This document shows positions 1-10,217 of a DNA stretch of 64,000 nucleotides, piece after piece. The translations under genes and the position numbers were made by a program. The stretch lies in assembly GCA_030734395.1 (NCBI GenBank), contig JAUZTG010000042.1, forward strand, positions 496,001 through 560,000, written 5' to 3'. Each line of letters starts with the position of its first letter. The first letter of the stretch is position 1. Source of the stretch: Sarocladium kiliense. Its lineage: Eukaryota > Ascomycota > Sordariomycetes > Hypocreales > Sarocladiaceae. The notes beneath the pieces were generated by a model. The model worked only from the letters and a program-made list of their open reading frames with translations. It ran no database searches and was not told the DNA's origin.

Positions 1-456
1 GGTTAAGGCAAAGCGACCTGCAGGGCTCTCACAGGGTCCCCACCTGCAGAATTACGTGCCCTTGTCGCTGGTCATTTTCAGGGAGACAGGCCTGCCACCA
101 CCCCCAGCCTCCCCCAGCTTTCTTCCCTTGTCTCAATCCGGCCAATTTGTCTTGCAATCCCACCAAACCCGCCGTCATTGTCCAGTCAACGCCATCGCAT
201 TGCAGTCCTCTCTTCCTCTTGCTGTTCGTCATCGCTCAGAACCACTTCGCTTTTTCATCTCATTATCGACGTCGCGGCGGGTATTCGACTGGGACAAACA
301 TTTGCGCCTTATCAGCACAATCGAAGGCAACCCCATCTCGAGCATCCTCAGGTGGCAAACCTCGGAAACGACACCTCTCGTCCTCTCCAGCTTGCCGCCT
401 CCGTGCGACCCTCAATCACCCATTGCTGATTCCATCTTCCTCCTCTCCAAAGCGAA
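1..456. other. Gene-free 5' flank / promoter region
   Basis: This stretch is pyrimidine-rich on the plus strand and lies upstream of the ribonucleotide reductase inhibitor gene. Overlapping open frames run through it but none has a recognisable motif. It is best read as promoter and 5' untranslated sequence; no TATA box was seen. Confidence 0.5.
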
Positions 457-1194
457 ATGTCGACTCCCCGCATCAAACGCCCCTTCGCCGGCGCTGCCTC
501 CGACCCATCCCAGCGCCAAATCACATCCTTCTTCAACTCTCGTACCACCTCAACCGAGCCTCTCTCCGAATCTATCCGCCAGCCCACACTCCCTTCATCC
601 GTCCAATCGAACCTCCTCAGCGTCGGCATGCGCATTCGCAAGTCCGTCCCAGAAGGCTACAAGACTGTAGGACCCAGCGCCTTCAAGCTCTGGACCGACA
701 ACACCACTCCCACAGCCATTCGCTCTGCGTCTACCCCGTCAAAGGTTGTAGGCAGGGAACTCCTCCCCTTCTGCGGTATCAACAAAGTTGGTGGCCTGGA
801 CACTCAGCCAGCGTGGACTCGTCTCGACAACGAAGACGACTTCGATGACGTCCCTGGCCTCGAAGCCGTTCCTGAACTCTCCCTCTCACAAGAGAGCACG
901 GACAGCAACACCTCAGAGAACACTCGCAAGCGTTTCTTCGAAGACGATGCGCCTTCCGACCCTGCTCGCACTTGGGTCGAACCCGACGCTTGGGACGGCG
1001 AGGTCAGCCCACGGAGTCTAACACCATGGGGCAACGGCAACGCTGGACGTGTTATGGCTGTGCCTAGGTCACGGGCTAAGAAGGGTACTCCCCTAAAGCA
1101 GGTTGACCAGGAGAACATGGCCGTTGATCAAGGCAGCGACTTTGAGGAGGCTGAATTTCTGGTCTACGGCAACGAGATGGAGATGAGCGGTTGA
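457..1194 (+). CDS. Ribonucleotide reductase inhibitor, Spd1/Dif1-like
   Basis: Single-exon protein of 245 aa. It resembles the fungal RNR-inhibitor family (Spd1, Dif1), small disordered proteins that restrain ribonucleotide reductase by binding it or controlling where its small subunit sits. The N-terminus (MSTPRIKRPFAGAASDP) and the block GMRIRKSVPEGYKT around residues 57-70 are the parts I recognise from family members. Residues 19-26 read QRQITSFF, a good match to the PCNA-interacting peptide consensus Qxx(I/L/M)xx(F/Y)(F/Y). In fission yeast, Spd1 is destroyed through PCNA and CRL4-Cdt2 in S phase, so replication-coupled turnover is a reasonable inference here. The rest is low complexity and acidic at the C-terminus. 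The start is the first Met of the conserved N-terminus. It converges with the Gemin2-like gene. Confidence 0.78.
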   Translation: MSTPRIKRPFAGAASDPSQRQITSFFNSRTTSTEPLSESIRQPTLPSSVQSNLLSVGMRIRKSVPEGYKTVGPSAFKLWTDNTTPTAIRSASTPSKVVGRELLPFCGINKVGGLDTQPAWTRLDNEDDFDDVPGLEAVPELSLSQESTDSNTSENTRKRFFEDDAPSDPARTWVEPDAWDGEVSPRSLTPWGNGNAGRVMAVPRSRAKKGTPLKQVDQENMAVDQGSDFEEAEFLVYGNEMEMSG

Positions 1195-1485
1195 GCCATC
1201 ACCAGGTTGATGAAGACTTTATGCGACAACAGGGGCGGTACCTTTACTGGACATTAGGTGCATCGGCGTTTTTTGGTCAAGCTCGTGAAGAGCGGTCGGG
1301 TTTGCGAGGATACCATTGGGTTTGGTCGTTTCTGTATAATGTATTTCTCTCTGTATCTGCGTTCTGCCTTGTCTAGACTAGGCAGAGGGTATCATCGCTC
1401 ATTGAGCAAGCATAGCAAAAGGAAGACTCCAGTTCCTTGAATACAAATAAGCTGTACACAATAACATGCATCTTAAAACGCCACT

Positions 1486-3005
1486 TCAAGAAGTACTTGA
1501 ACTGCTGGCAAATGGGTCTCGAAACTCGAGGAGGTCTCTCTGTCCGTAGAACTCACCCGTAACAGTAAGGATCATGTTGATGGTCGCCCGCATGTTCATC
1601 TCACGCCGTCTCGTGGCCTCTACTATTGCAGGGTCCCCAGTGTCACTGTCTTCCTCAAGCTGCGCCAGCAGTCGTCTCCTTGCTTCTTCGAGACTTTGCG
1701 GCGCCGGCGCATCATCTTCGTCACCAGAAGAGTCCAGCTCCATAGCAATATCCTCGGCAGGTTCCTCATCTGATGCGCCTTCTTCGGGAGACGGCTCCGA
1801 CCCATTCGTGGGGTTGCTTTCTTTCGTCTTGCTGGAAGGGGCGCCTTCTGCAAGCAGTTGCTCGTCAGCATCGTCCTCTTGGCTTTCAGTGATCCCTAGG
1901 CCATCTTCCTCGACCTCCTCCCTCAGCGCCTCCATCTCCTCCATACTCGTCCCCAGCAACACCGCTCTCTTCCCCAAGTCCCTGACACACCCGAGCTCCC
2001 AATGCGTCAGCTCCCCAGGCTCCGGCAGTCTCGCGAGGAGAGCCCAGAGCCAACGACTTATGCGCTCAGGTATCTCTCGCCCGCGGTGCAGAAGCTGTCC
2101 ACCAAGGAGGACACGCAGGATCAAGAATATTGAGTCTTTGGAAAGGAGGGCGAGTTGGAGAGGGTGGGGGTCGAGTGTGGTGAGGACGTTAGTCCAAACA
2201 GAGGTCGTATGCGAGGATCGACCAAAGGGTGCGGCGTGCGTGAGATGAGAGGAGGAAAGGCGATTGGAGGCGTCTTTGGGTGGAGGTCTGTTGAGTATAT
2301 CGCGGAGGATCAGGTATGAGCGCATCAGAGACGCGAAGTATGCCTCTTGCATAGCTGTTGATGGGTCTATGCCATCCTCCCTCTCTTCTCCTTCCTCAAA
2401 GTCGTCCTCGCCTAGATCGAAGAATGCGCCATCCTCATAGTAGCTCTTAGACTGACCCTGATCGTCTGCATACATCGGCCTTTCATTGTAGTCGTAGTCC
2501 GCATCGTCATCGGCTTCGTTGGGGGCTGTCTCATCCCCATGGGCGGTCTCGAGTTCCGTGGGTAGCTGGGGACCGATCTGGACTTTCGGTGCTACAAGAA
2601 GATGAGGGATCTCAGTAGCTTGATGTCTGTTCAACTCACCAAATCAGCTTCCTATCAAATCTGCATTGCGGCGAAGAAACAGGGCCCAGGTTCAGCAAAC
2701 ACTGCATTGGAGAATGGGAAAGAAGGGCTAGGGCAGATGGATGGTGCTTACCGGACCGACATGAGGTACGCCATAGCGTCTGCATCATCCTCAAAGTCCG
2801 ACTCCTCTCCAGCTGGAATCGTCGTTGCATTCTCATGACTGGAGAAGACATATTTCTGGCCCCATGTCGGGTCGATATGCGCGTTCTGGTGCTGGTGCTT
2901 GCTCTTGGACTTGCTGTTCTCGTGCTTCTTGACGCGTTTCGAGACGGGTGGCGAGGTAGACAGGTCGTCGTCGTCGTCTTCGTCAAGCTCTCGTTTGTGC
3001 GACAT
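1486..3005 (-). CDS. Gemin2/SIP1 (Brr1-like) snRNP assembly factor
   Basis: Two exons, 3005-2752 and 2626-1486; the intron has donor GTAAGC and acceptor ACAG, and the frame closes at 464 aa. The SIP1/Gemin2 family works with SMN in assembling Sm proteins on spliceosomal snRNAs. The sequence shows an acidic, lysine-rich N-terminus with an NLS-like stretch (KRVKKHENSKSKSK). The conserved N-terminal motif crosses the splice junction as MAYLMSVRHQATEIPHLLVAPK-type sequence (from residue 78). Helical segments follow (RLPEPGELTHWELGCVRDL), then a long acidic insert, then the C-terminal signature GEFYGQRDLLEFRDPF, which parallels the RYFDQRDL end of metazoan Gemin2. The start is the MSHKRELDE methionine; the frame is open further upstream but without conservation. 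Assignment is by motif and is fairly secure; the activity is inferred. Confidence 0.75.
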
Positions 3006-3332
3006 GTTGACAGAGCCAGCGATGATGGGAACCCGAACGTCGTTCTCGCCTCGCGGGAGTTGGTGGAAGGTTGGTCTGTTGGTGCCTAGGTTGAATAAAG
3101 TCCACCTCGAAAAGAAATCTATGGGGCCAACCGTGGAACCACCTTCGGTGTTACTGTCGTCACCCAAAGCCAGAATACAGGCCAATGAGGCACATGCACC
3201 ACCGAATGAGTTAATTCCATGTGCAAGGAATCCATGATTTGACAGGTAAATCCTGCCGTTGCTCAGCGCCGTCAAATACAGCTCTGCCAGTCTAATCATT
3301 TCTACACGATCTGTCCACTGAAAACTACATGG
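3006..3332. other. Short intergenic region
   Basis: About 330 bases between the Gemin2-like start and the end of the next minus-strand gene. A frame in phase with the Gemin2-like gene stays open through it (to 3299) but has no conserved content, so it is treated as 5' leader and promoter. Confidence 0.4.
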
Positions 3333-4326
3333 CTAAGGAGCTATGAACCGTTCTAGGTTCGGCTCAGCTTCCTCATCCTTCCCGGCAAACGTCTCCCCAG
3401 GGAAGAATCTGGGCTCTTTCAGCAGGAAAGCGCCATTCAGATCAATCCATATGATGATGCGACGCAACAAGCCTTCCAGCCCGAGACACTGTAGGCCCCC
3501 TCTCAAGTCGACCATCCTCTCCACCCCAGCCATATGAATGCGATACGACTCAAGATCGCCTTGCATGGCCTCGTAGCTTGCCATCTTGGCTACCGCTCCA
3601 ATGACAGCATCGCTTGTTCTTGTGCCAATGCCGCTCGAGAAGGCGTCGTTGATGGATGAAATGGCACTGGCCTTGAGCTGCAGCACATTGTACGCCGAGC
3701 TGTTGTCGTGCTGGAGCGCGGCAACGTTGGATGCTGAGAGAAGCAGTATGGCATGGAACGAGGAGGGATCAGTGATGACCAAGGGGAACCACTTTGTTCG
3801 AAGGAGGCCTTTGTGATTGGGCTGGTCTAGCTCAGGGATGTCGACGGCCATGTGCATCAGGTCTGCGTGGGTGTGAGTTGAAGACTATCAACATAATGAT
3901 GCCGAAAGAGACACTTCGGCAGATCAAGGGAGAGCTCATACAATGATCAACAAGGAAAGGAACACCGGGCGTATTCCTGACAGGATATGTCATGAACGGA
4001 TCGCATCGGCCACTTCCGAGACAATACTCAATCCGAGGCGGCTGGACAAGCTGCTTGTCCGACGAGACCACGACATCGTCTTGTTTTGTGCTTGGTCTTC
4101 CGTCAGAACGCTCAGAGGTAGCAAGCTCGATGGCCACGGAGCCATTAGCAGCGGAGCTTTTCTTCTGTCCGCGACGTCGCCTGGTTTCCGGCGTAACGAA
4201 TGCCTTCCAGGCCTGCCTAGCAAGATGCGACTTGATCTGCCTTGCCGAGGCTGCAGTGGCCTTGAGTTGTTCGGGATCGCCTGCGACAACGAAGACTAAG
4301 TCCTTCGCCATGAATACATAAGGCAC
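3333..4326 (-). CDS. Fungal regulator-like protein without zinc finger
   Basis: Exons 4326-3942 and 3862-3333 (donor GTATGA, acceptor GCAG, 79-nt intron) give 304 aa. The N-terminus (YVFMAKDLVFVVAGDP, then a basic stretch ending RRRRGQKK) and the middle (HYLMHMAVDIPELDQPNH across the junction, WFPLVITDPSSFHAILLLS, MAGVERMVDLRGGL) match the common fungal proteins that carry a Fungal_trans_2-type helical domain but no Zn2Cys6 finger. Homologues I know are usually longer (about 450 aa or more), and this one stops soon after FPGETF, so it may be C-terminally truncated or have an unseen intron. The start is uncertain: Met at 4326 or 4311. No target pathway can be named. Confidence 0.6.
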
Positions 4327-4976
4327 ACCAATTGGCGCAACAGCGCTTGGAAATTTCCGTGTCTGCGACCATGTACGTTGTCAAAGCGAAAACAGGTGAC
4401 CGCAACTCCGTCACACTTACCCCATCAACGGCTGGCGCTGAACTAAGACATAGCGTGAACCCTGCGTCGCGTACAGCACTGGCACAGTTCACACTCAAGT
4501 GGCTTGGCCCAAGTCATGTAAGCGACACGCGAATATTCTTGAACATCGACAGAGCAGGCCGTTTGTTTATGTGGTATCAGTAATGGATTTTGAGGTTGCT
4601 GCCAGTGGGATAAGGCAGAACCATAATCGCTCGCCAAAGCCCTGTTCCCAAGCAGAAGAGCTCACGGAGGCCAAGAAGCTGTGATATTAATCACACGGCC
4701 GTTTGTCCTTCAGAGTGCCGACTGCTACATGGCTTTCGAACTACGAGCAATTGCGTTTGTATGAGATCACACCACTGCCTCAGCAATGGCCGATCACATG
4801 GTCGACGTTTATTGCTGCCGATAAACTTTGATCGTTACGCCATAGGAGCCCAAAGCTATCGTCTGCGTCCGTGAGCAGTTCCATTCCAAGACTGTAGGTT
4901 GTCCTGCTTGACAGTGATTTACCACTATACCTTTCGATGTGAGATCATTTCAATCTGATTCCACCACTATATACTG
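4327..4976. other. Intergenic region, no gene seen
   Basis: About 650 bases between the 5' end of the regulator-like gene and the 3' end of the unknown 285-aa gene. Only short frames on both strands with no domain or splice-supported coding signal. Confidence 0.4.
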
Positions 4977-5834
4977 CTACAACGAGCCCTCAGGCCACTT
5001 GTACTCCGGCCATGGGAAATCTGGATCGTACTTTTGCTGAAGTACAACGCTTCCCGCGGGAAAGGTCTTCTGGGATCCATTGGGCATCTCCACTGGCTCC
5101 GCCTCATTAATAAAAGTCCATGAGGCGATAAGACCAGCAGCCCAAGCCACTTCGTCCTTCAGCCTCCCAAGTCTTTCTGGTTCTGGAGAGAAGTCCTCAA
5201 GTAAGGATGGCTCCCTTGTCTCCTCGAACTCTCCAGGCTCGGCCGTTACGTCCACGTCTTGACACCATTGTTGTGCATTCATGTCCATTCCACCGCAGTC
5301 GCAGATCTTTGGTTGCCAGAAATCATTCTTCAATGGCCTTTCGACTTGAGCATAGTCCAAGTCTTCATCGATGCTTGTATTGTCGATCCAGTTGATATAG
5401 ACCAATGCCAGGCACTCGGTCCTGACAAGAATCTTGATGACCACTTCTGTACTTTCCGCCTCTCCATTCTCTACCATTTCGGCATCGGCGAATTCATCCA
5501 CGAACCAGACTGCATTCCTTTTCACAGCATTTTCGTCGATAACCACGAACGCGTCCTCTCGGCCGGCCTCATCCTCTTTGGCGCGCATGTACTGATGAGA
5601 TTTCCCAATGTAATCGCTTGGAGGTCGGACTATCTTCAGCTCAAGTAACGGGTTGAAGCGGGAGCAAGCTCCGAGCTCGAAATCCGCTTTGACTTTTGCC
5701 AGCTCGTTTCCAGTGAGCGGGGTCACGAGATATGCTGTAAGACATGTGACAACAGGGCGATGCTCAATGAACACCATGATGCCGAGTATGGTCGCTGTAA
5801 GTAAGGGATGGAGGTGACGTAGAGCTGGCTTCAA
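4977..5834 (-). CDS. Hypothetical acidic protein (285 aa)
   Basis: Not recognised with confidence. The frame encodes 285 aa; a second Met at 5777 (MVFIEHRPVV) is an equally plausible start, because CTTACTTACAG just upstream of it looks like a splice acceptor and the first 19 residues may be non-coding. The body is acidic with alternating hydrophobic stretches (EDAFVVIDENAVKRNAVWFVD, then VVIKILVRTECLALVYINW). It ends in a Trp/Pro-rich tail (DFPWPEYKWPEG). The centre recalls small proteins that announce a value (FVVIDE) and compare it, but I cannot name a family. No signal peptide is clear. Minus strand, downstream of the zinc-cluster regulator gene. Confidence 0.5.
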   Translation of the reverse strand: MKPALRHLHPLLTATILGIMVFIEHRPVVTCLTAYLVTPLTGNELAKVKADFELGACSRFNPLLELKIVRPPSDYIGKSHQYMRAKEDEAGREDAFVVIDENAVKRNAVWFVDEFADAEMVENGEAESTEVVIKILVRTECLALVYINWIDNTSIDEDLDYAQVERPLKNDFWQPKICDCGGMDMNAQQWCQDVDVTAEPGEFEETREPSLLEDFSPEPERLGRLKDEVAWAAGLIASWTFINEAEPVEMPNGSQKTFPAGSVVLQQKYDPDFPWPEYKWPEGSL

Positions 5835-6235
5835 GTGCGAAGCTGAGACATGTCATTGCAACATGGTACCTTATATCCTGAGAATTACCGCGGTCCCCCC
5901 GTGTTACCAGAAATAACCAGCCCACGCCCGGCTGCCATGGCCCGCCCAATTGGCGTCACTTACGCTTAGGTAGGTAGCATGATTCCTCAGTCTGCTCGAT
6001 CTAGATTAGTGTTAGATTATGAGGCAGCCTAATTATTGACTCTCGAGCTTACGTAGCAGTTTGTAAGGTCCTTTTACGTTCCGACAAAAGGGGGTGCGGC
6101 AGGCATCCTCACTAGTTCACCGATAATGGGGAATTTAGAGTGTAACTCCTCGTTTTAAGAATGTTTCTTAATATTGTAATACGAGAAATAGGACATCGCC
6201 TAAAATGCATCGCCTGACCATTGTGTGTCGAAGAC
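5835..6235. other. Intergenic region, no gene seen
   Basis: AT-richer stretch of about 400 bases separating two minus-strand genes. It should hold the promoter of the 285-aa gene and the 3' UTR of the zinc-cluster regulator. No other structure noticed. Confidence 0.4.
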
Positions 6236-7791
6236 CTAGGTCTTGAAGACTATCAGAGCACTATCGTCTGGTGATGGACCTATATCTGGCCATCTTTCCG
6301 TCTGGGAACCGGCCGCACGACGGGCCATGTCTACCTCGAGGAAGTTGGCTAGTTCCAGACTATCCCAGAGAATCTCTCTTCTTCTCCGCGAGCGTAGCAT
6401 AGAAATGATTCTTCTCCGCACTGCCTCATCGGCACAAAAGACATATAGCTGGTATAGAGCCGTGGTTAGATCAGTCTTGAGTCCGTAGACTGGCTGTTTT
6501 GACTTGCTCCACAAGCGCTCGAGGTCGTCAAGGAGGAGACTGCATTCTGCTGCGTCAAGTTGCGCAGTGTGCGGATGGTTGCAATCATCATCGAGACTTT
6601 CCTCATTCAGCAACAACTCCCAGAGTTTGTACTGTATTTTCAGATTGACGATCCTTTCCAGATTCTTTGAATGTTGACCAGAATTTTCTAGGTCTGTGAC
6701 GATGGCCATAAACTGGTCATTCCAAGTTCGCAGTCGTTGTCGCAGGATATCCCATTGTCGTTTGCACTCAGAGTCGGCCTCCTCCCAATCGTCTTTTAAG
6801 TCCCACGAAATGTGACCTATGACATCGTCGAATGTGTTCATCACATCTTCAGCCTCCACGAGATCACGGAGTTTTCCGCTTGGCCTGCTGTACTTCTTTT
6901 TCGGAACCATGAACTGGGTGATATCCGCGAATATGCGATTGGGCGAGAAGAGACCGACTTGGCCGCTGATGGCATGAAATATAGCCACCATTTCCTCTAT
7001 ATCACGGTGCGGGAGGTAACTGCTGGGCTTGTGAGTCGCAATAAGCTCCGTCCCAGACTTAATATGTCGAATTGCTTCGCAGAAGTTGCCGCGAAGAGTC
7101 TCGAGAAGAGCGAACAAGACGCAGCATGTGAGAACGGTGACTAGGTTGGTCGCTGACTCGTTCGTGAAACCTTGGTCGTGTATCAGACCGGATATAGCCT
7201 CATTGTAGTGCCGCAGGACAAATCTGTCTAGATGCGATGCTTTCTGAGGGTCGCACGTTGTGAACTGCCAATGTGTGGCGCCCAGAGCCATGACAGCATG
7301 TCGTATACACGAGACATCTTGACTGGGACTCTGGAATGACTTCTGCCAGAAGTTTCTGTTCAGTGACTCGGATATCTCCATGTCGCCAATGGTGTTGGTG
7401 AAGAAGTGTGTATAATAGTATGCCTCCAAAGGGTCACCTGGGATCAGCAATGGCCTTGATGGATTAACAATCAGGGGTCTCCTTGAAGGACAGGCGACCT
7501 GATCCTTCTGCTTTGGCACCAGCAGAGGCACACCCGAGGCCTGCCGTGAACTGGTGGCTTGCCGTGTCGTGGTCGGCGCAGCATAGCCATCGCAGACAAA
7601 TCCGCCTGCAGCGCATCTTCGACATATCGGTTTAGTTTCGTCGCATTTCTTCCGTCTCTTCTTGCTGATTTAATGAGTTTAGCTGCTACCGCAATAAGAC
7701 AAAAGCCACATTGTTACTCGTACCATGTGACGCAGCCTGTGCGAGTTTTGTGGGAGAAGGCTCTGACCCTCTGTTCGCCTACAGGTGGCAT
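6236..7791 (-). CDS. Zn2Cys6 transcription factor
   Basis: Two exons, 7791-7724 and 7664-6236 (59-nt intron, donor GTACGA, acceptor ATCAG), close to 498 aa. The intron cuts the zinc cluster: exon 1 ends with TGCVT and the next Cys codon is split across the junction. The reconstructed finger is C20-x2-C23-x6-C30-x6-C37-x2-C40-x6-C47, a complete binuclear zinc cluster with the basic loop KKRRKK. The remainder is helical and resembles the Fungal_trans_2 region of regulators typified by 'DPLEAYYYTHFFTNTIGDM' and 'RHAVMALGATHW'. A model lacking the first exon would miss half the DNA-binding domain. Target genes are unknown; the neighbouring genes suggest no clear pathway. Confidence 0.82.
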
Positions 7792-8448
7792 CGCGTATAC
7801 GTAGGGCCCTGCATGAGCCGTACGAGGGCATCTGCACATGAGAAGGAGTCCTGCCTCCCTGGCTGGATGACCATACGCGGCGGTGGTCGGGGCCTTTTTC
7901 AGTATGATGATCGCTTAAAAGTGGCTACGCGTAGCGCAGCTCGTCAAGGGACGTGATTGGCTTTTCTATACGCGCAGACCTATTATTAGACTAGTGGCCC
8001 ATAGGCTGATGAGTTCGGCGAGATGCTCCCTTTGAATTCGGGCCACGGATGAGCCTAGGCTATGGTCCTCAGGCAAAGAGAGTTTGATCTAGGGATGACT
8101 CTTGACTGACAGTATCGCGCCCTCCCTGCTAGGAAGAATCTTCCAGACAGACACGGGCCGAGCCCGATTCCAGTGGCTTCATCCATACGTAAGGAGTTGT
8201 AGGAGCATTCGCGTATCGACCTAGCTAATAGAGCTCACTTGAATACTTTCGAACAGAGAGACTAAACTGTAGTCGGCGTTGTATAAGTGACCGGCATCAT
8301 CTTGGGCAATTTCTTATTCATCCCGTCTGCTGCGACAGTATTGATTTCGAGCAAACCCCCTTTGAACTCACAATCTTTTCGATGCTTGGCTTGATCCCGA
8401 TTCCCGAGCAGACTCCTGACGATCCCGATTCCTGGCGACCAGACCGAG
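7792..8448. other. Divergent intergenic region
   Basis: About 660 bases between the divergently transcribed zinc-cluster regulator (minus) and the 163-aa protein gene (plus). It presumably holds both promoters. No TATA box or repeat stood out. Confidence 0.4.
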
Positions 8449-9079
8449 ATGGCGGAGACTCCAATCCAGGAGTGTTCATCCTCGAAGCTGGATGCTTTCC
8501 TGTCCGCGCACCCCGAGATCCGAGTTGGTCGTACCGCACTTGAAACACTACAAGCTGCTTTTCCAGGAGGAGACTCGTTCACAATCACCAACAAGCCATT
8601 CAAGAATATGGTGCTGCATCAAGAATTTGATGCGGATACCAGAGTACGCATATATGTTGTCGCATTGATTGATGACCAAAAAGCACTCGACGCTTACAAC
8701 GAGGACTGCGGTGAAGCAGTCGAGGAAGATGGATGCGATTGCGCAGAGACGCAAGGACCCGACCATCTGATCTACGAAAGTGTTGTCGAATACAAGACCG
8801 CGGATTGCAAGAAGCACAGGGGTGAGTTGAGTCCGGACCCCGACTGTTCTGCATGTTGGCCAATTCTGTGCGGAAGTAAATGTACCCCTTGACGTGAGTC
8901 CGTGAGATAGCAACGGCTTTCTCAGGGCGGTAGAAATGAGATTTATCGCTTTTAGATCAGACTTGCGGCAAAGAACAATCCACTACAGCTATGGAACCGT
9001 CGTCGGAACTCGACACTGTAAACTTGCAGAAGTGTTTGTTCACCACAAGCAGGAGATTAAGGCTATGCTTGACTTCTGA
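8449..9079 (+). CDS. Hypothetical protein, two exons (163 aa)
   Basis: Exons 8449-8821 and 8961-9079; donor GTGAGT after 8821 and acceptor ATCAG before 8961 keep the frame and yield 163 aa. Without splicing the frame runs 23 codons into a Cys-rich tail that looks like read-through. With splicing the C-terminus becomes TIHYSYGTVVGTRHC followed by KLAEVFVHHKQEIKAMLDF, which looks far more like a folded protein. The N-terminus (LDAFLSAHPEI) faintly recalls the start of fungal FAD-linked oxidases, but no flavin site is present. Seven Cys lie in the spliced product, four of them between about residues 88 and 120. No signal peptide. Function unknown. Confidence 0.5.
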
Positions 9080-9284
9080 AGTGAGGTCTGCAGATGCTTC
9101 TAGGCAAGAGTTACGAACAGACAGAACACGTCTTAAACGAGTCTACATAATGCAAAAAGCACATGCGAGATCATAACAAAGAGGCTGGTTACAGTCGGCT
9201 TCACAAGATTGCGCACGCTCACGCCACTCTCCTGTCCTCCTGCTTTGGCCCATCAGCGATGAGGCCCGGTGCTAGTTGGGTACA

Positions 9285-10217
9285 TCAAAGCCAAGCATTA
9301 CCTGTCTTGTCGCTGCTGTACCGGATCCCATCCATAGTTGACTTCACGAAATCGTACCCGATATCAGTCTGGACCCCCTCAGGATTCTCGATTCCCGCGC
9401 TCTCGTCTTGACGAAACGTCAGCTGTCTCCATTATCGGGTTGTAGAGAGGGGTGGCTTACACCACAACTCATAGGCCTCCGGATGCGGGCCAACGAGGCC
9501 GACAAATCCCTTACCATATGGTGTAACAGAGGCAGCGACATCCTGGTTTGTAGAGTACCTGGCCACAACAAAGGGATCGGGGTTCTGGAAGCCAAGCATT
9601 GCCGCGCCCTCCTGGAAGTACGCCCATCTGCCCTTCTCCAATGTTGGATGGCCCGCGCTAGCATTGAACTTCCAGTCAACTTGGATCGTAATGTCTTTTG
9701 CATCATGAACCTGTGCGTTGTCTTGGAGTATTTCGGATCCGACGTCGGTTCCTTCGGGCAACAGATCCAACGCTCTCTTGCCAGCAAGGTAAGCCCCTAG
9801 GCAAAAGCCCATGTATCGGCCGCCGCCGTGGACAAAGTCTCTAATGGCTTGCGCATGCTTTGCGAGCTCCTTCCAAGCCTCGTCGACATCTGGATATTAG
9901 CTATTGTTAGTTCTTCGATCAACGTCAAGTCGAGCTGGTTTGACTTCTCGGCGTCGGGTATTCGAACGGGGGCACTAACCAGGTCCGCCAGGATATACAT
10001 AGACATTGGCCTTGGACAAAAGTTCAGGGCTTAGATCAACATCTTCGTCTGGTCCAACATATTTGACGTTGAAATGGTAGGGACAGTTTTCGAGCAGTCT
10101 ACCGACACTCTCCGGGCACTGGCCGCATGCGCTAGTACCCCGGTACACAAGAGCTGTCATCACAGCGGTTGCAGCTGGTAAAGCTAGAAGGATCGTTGTG
10201 CCGTCTATAAACCTCAT
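9285..10217 (-). CDS. Biotin-protein-ligase N-terminal (BPL_N) domain protein
   Basis: Three exons, 10217-9980, 9889-9461 and 9406-9285, close to 262 aa. The BPL_N domain is a class-I glutamine-amidotransferase-like fold. Seen here: TALVYRGTSACGQCPESV, PYHFNVKYVGPDEDVDL, PGGPDVDEAW across the first junction, GGGRYMGFCLGAYLAG with the nucleophile-elbow Cys, and GKGFVGLVGPHPEA. The third exon supplies WYESAGIENPEGVQTDIGYD (Tyr codon split), typical of fungal members, and would be missed if exon 2 were read through to its chance stop. No biotin-ligase catalytic domain is attached. Residues 1-19 are hydrophobic enough for a signal peptide, but M20 is an alternative start. The reaction is not known for stand-alone members. 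Confidence 0.82.

Noticed and set aside
147..848. Two long plus-strand frames (56-670 and 147-848) overlapping the RNR inhibitor
   Set aside because: They are other-frame shadows of low-complexity, Ser/Pro-rich coding DNA; only the frame at 457 carries conserved blocks.
1574..2248. Plus-strand 224-aa Ser-rich frame
   Set aside because: Antisense to the acidic exon of the Gemin2-like gene; Ser/Ala runs are the expected complement of Asp/Glu-rich codons.
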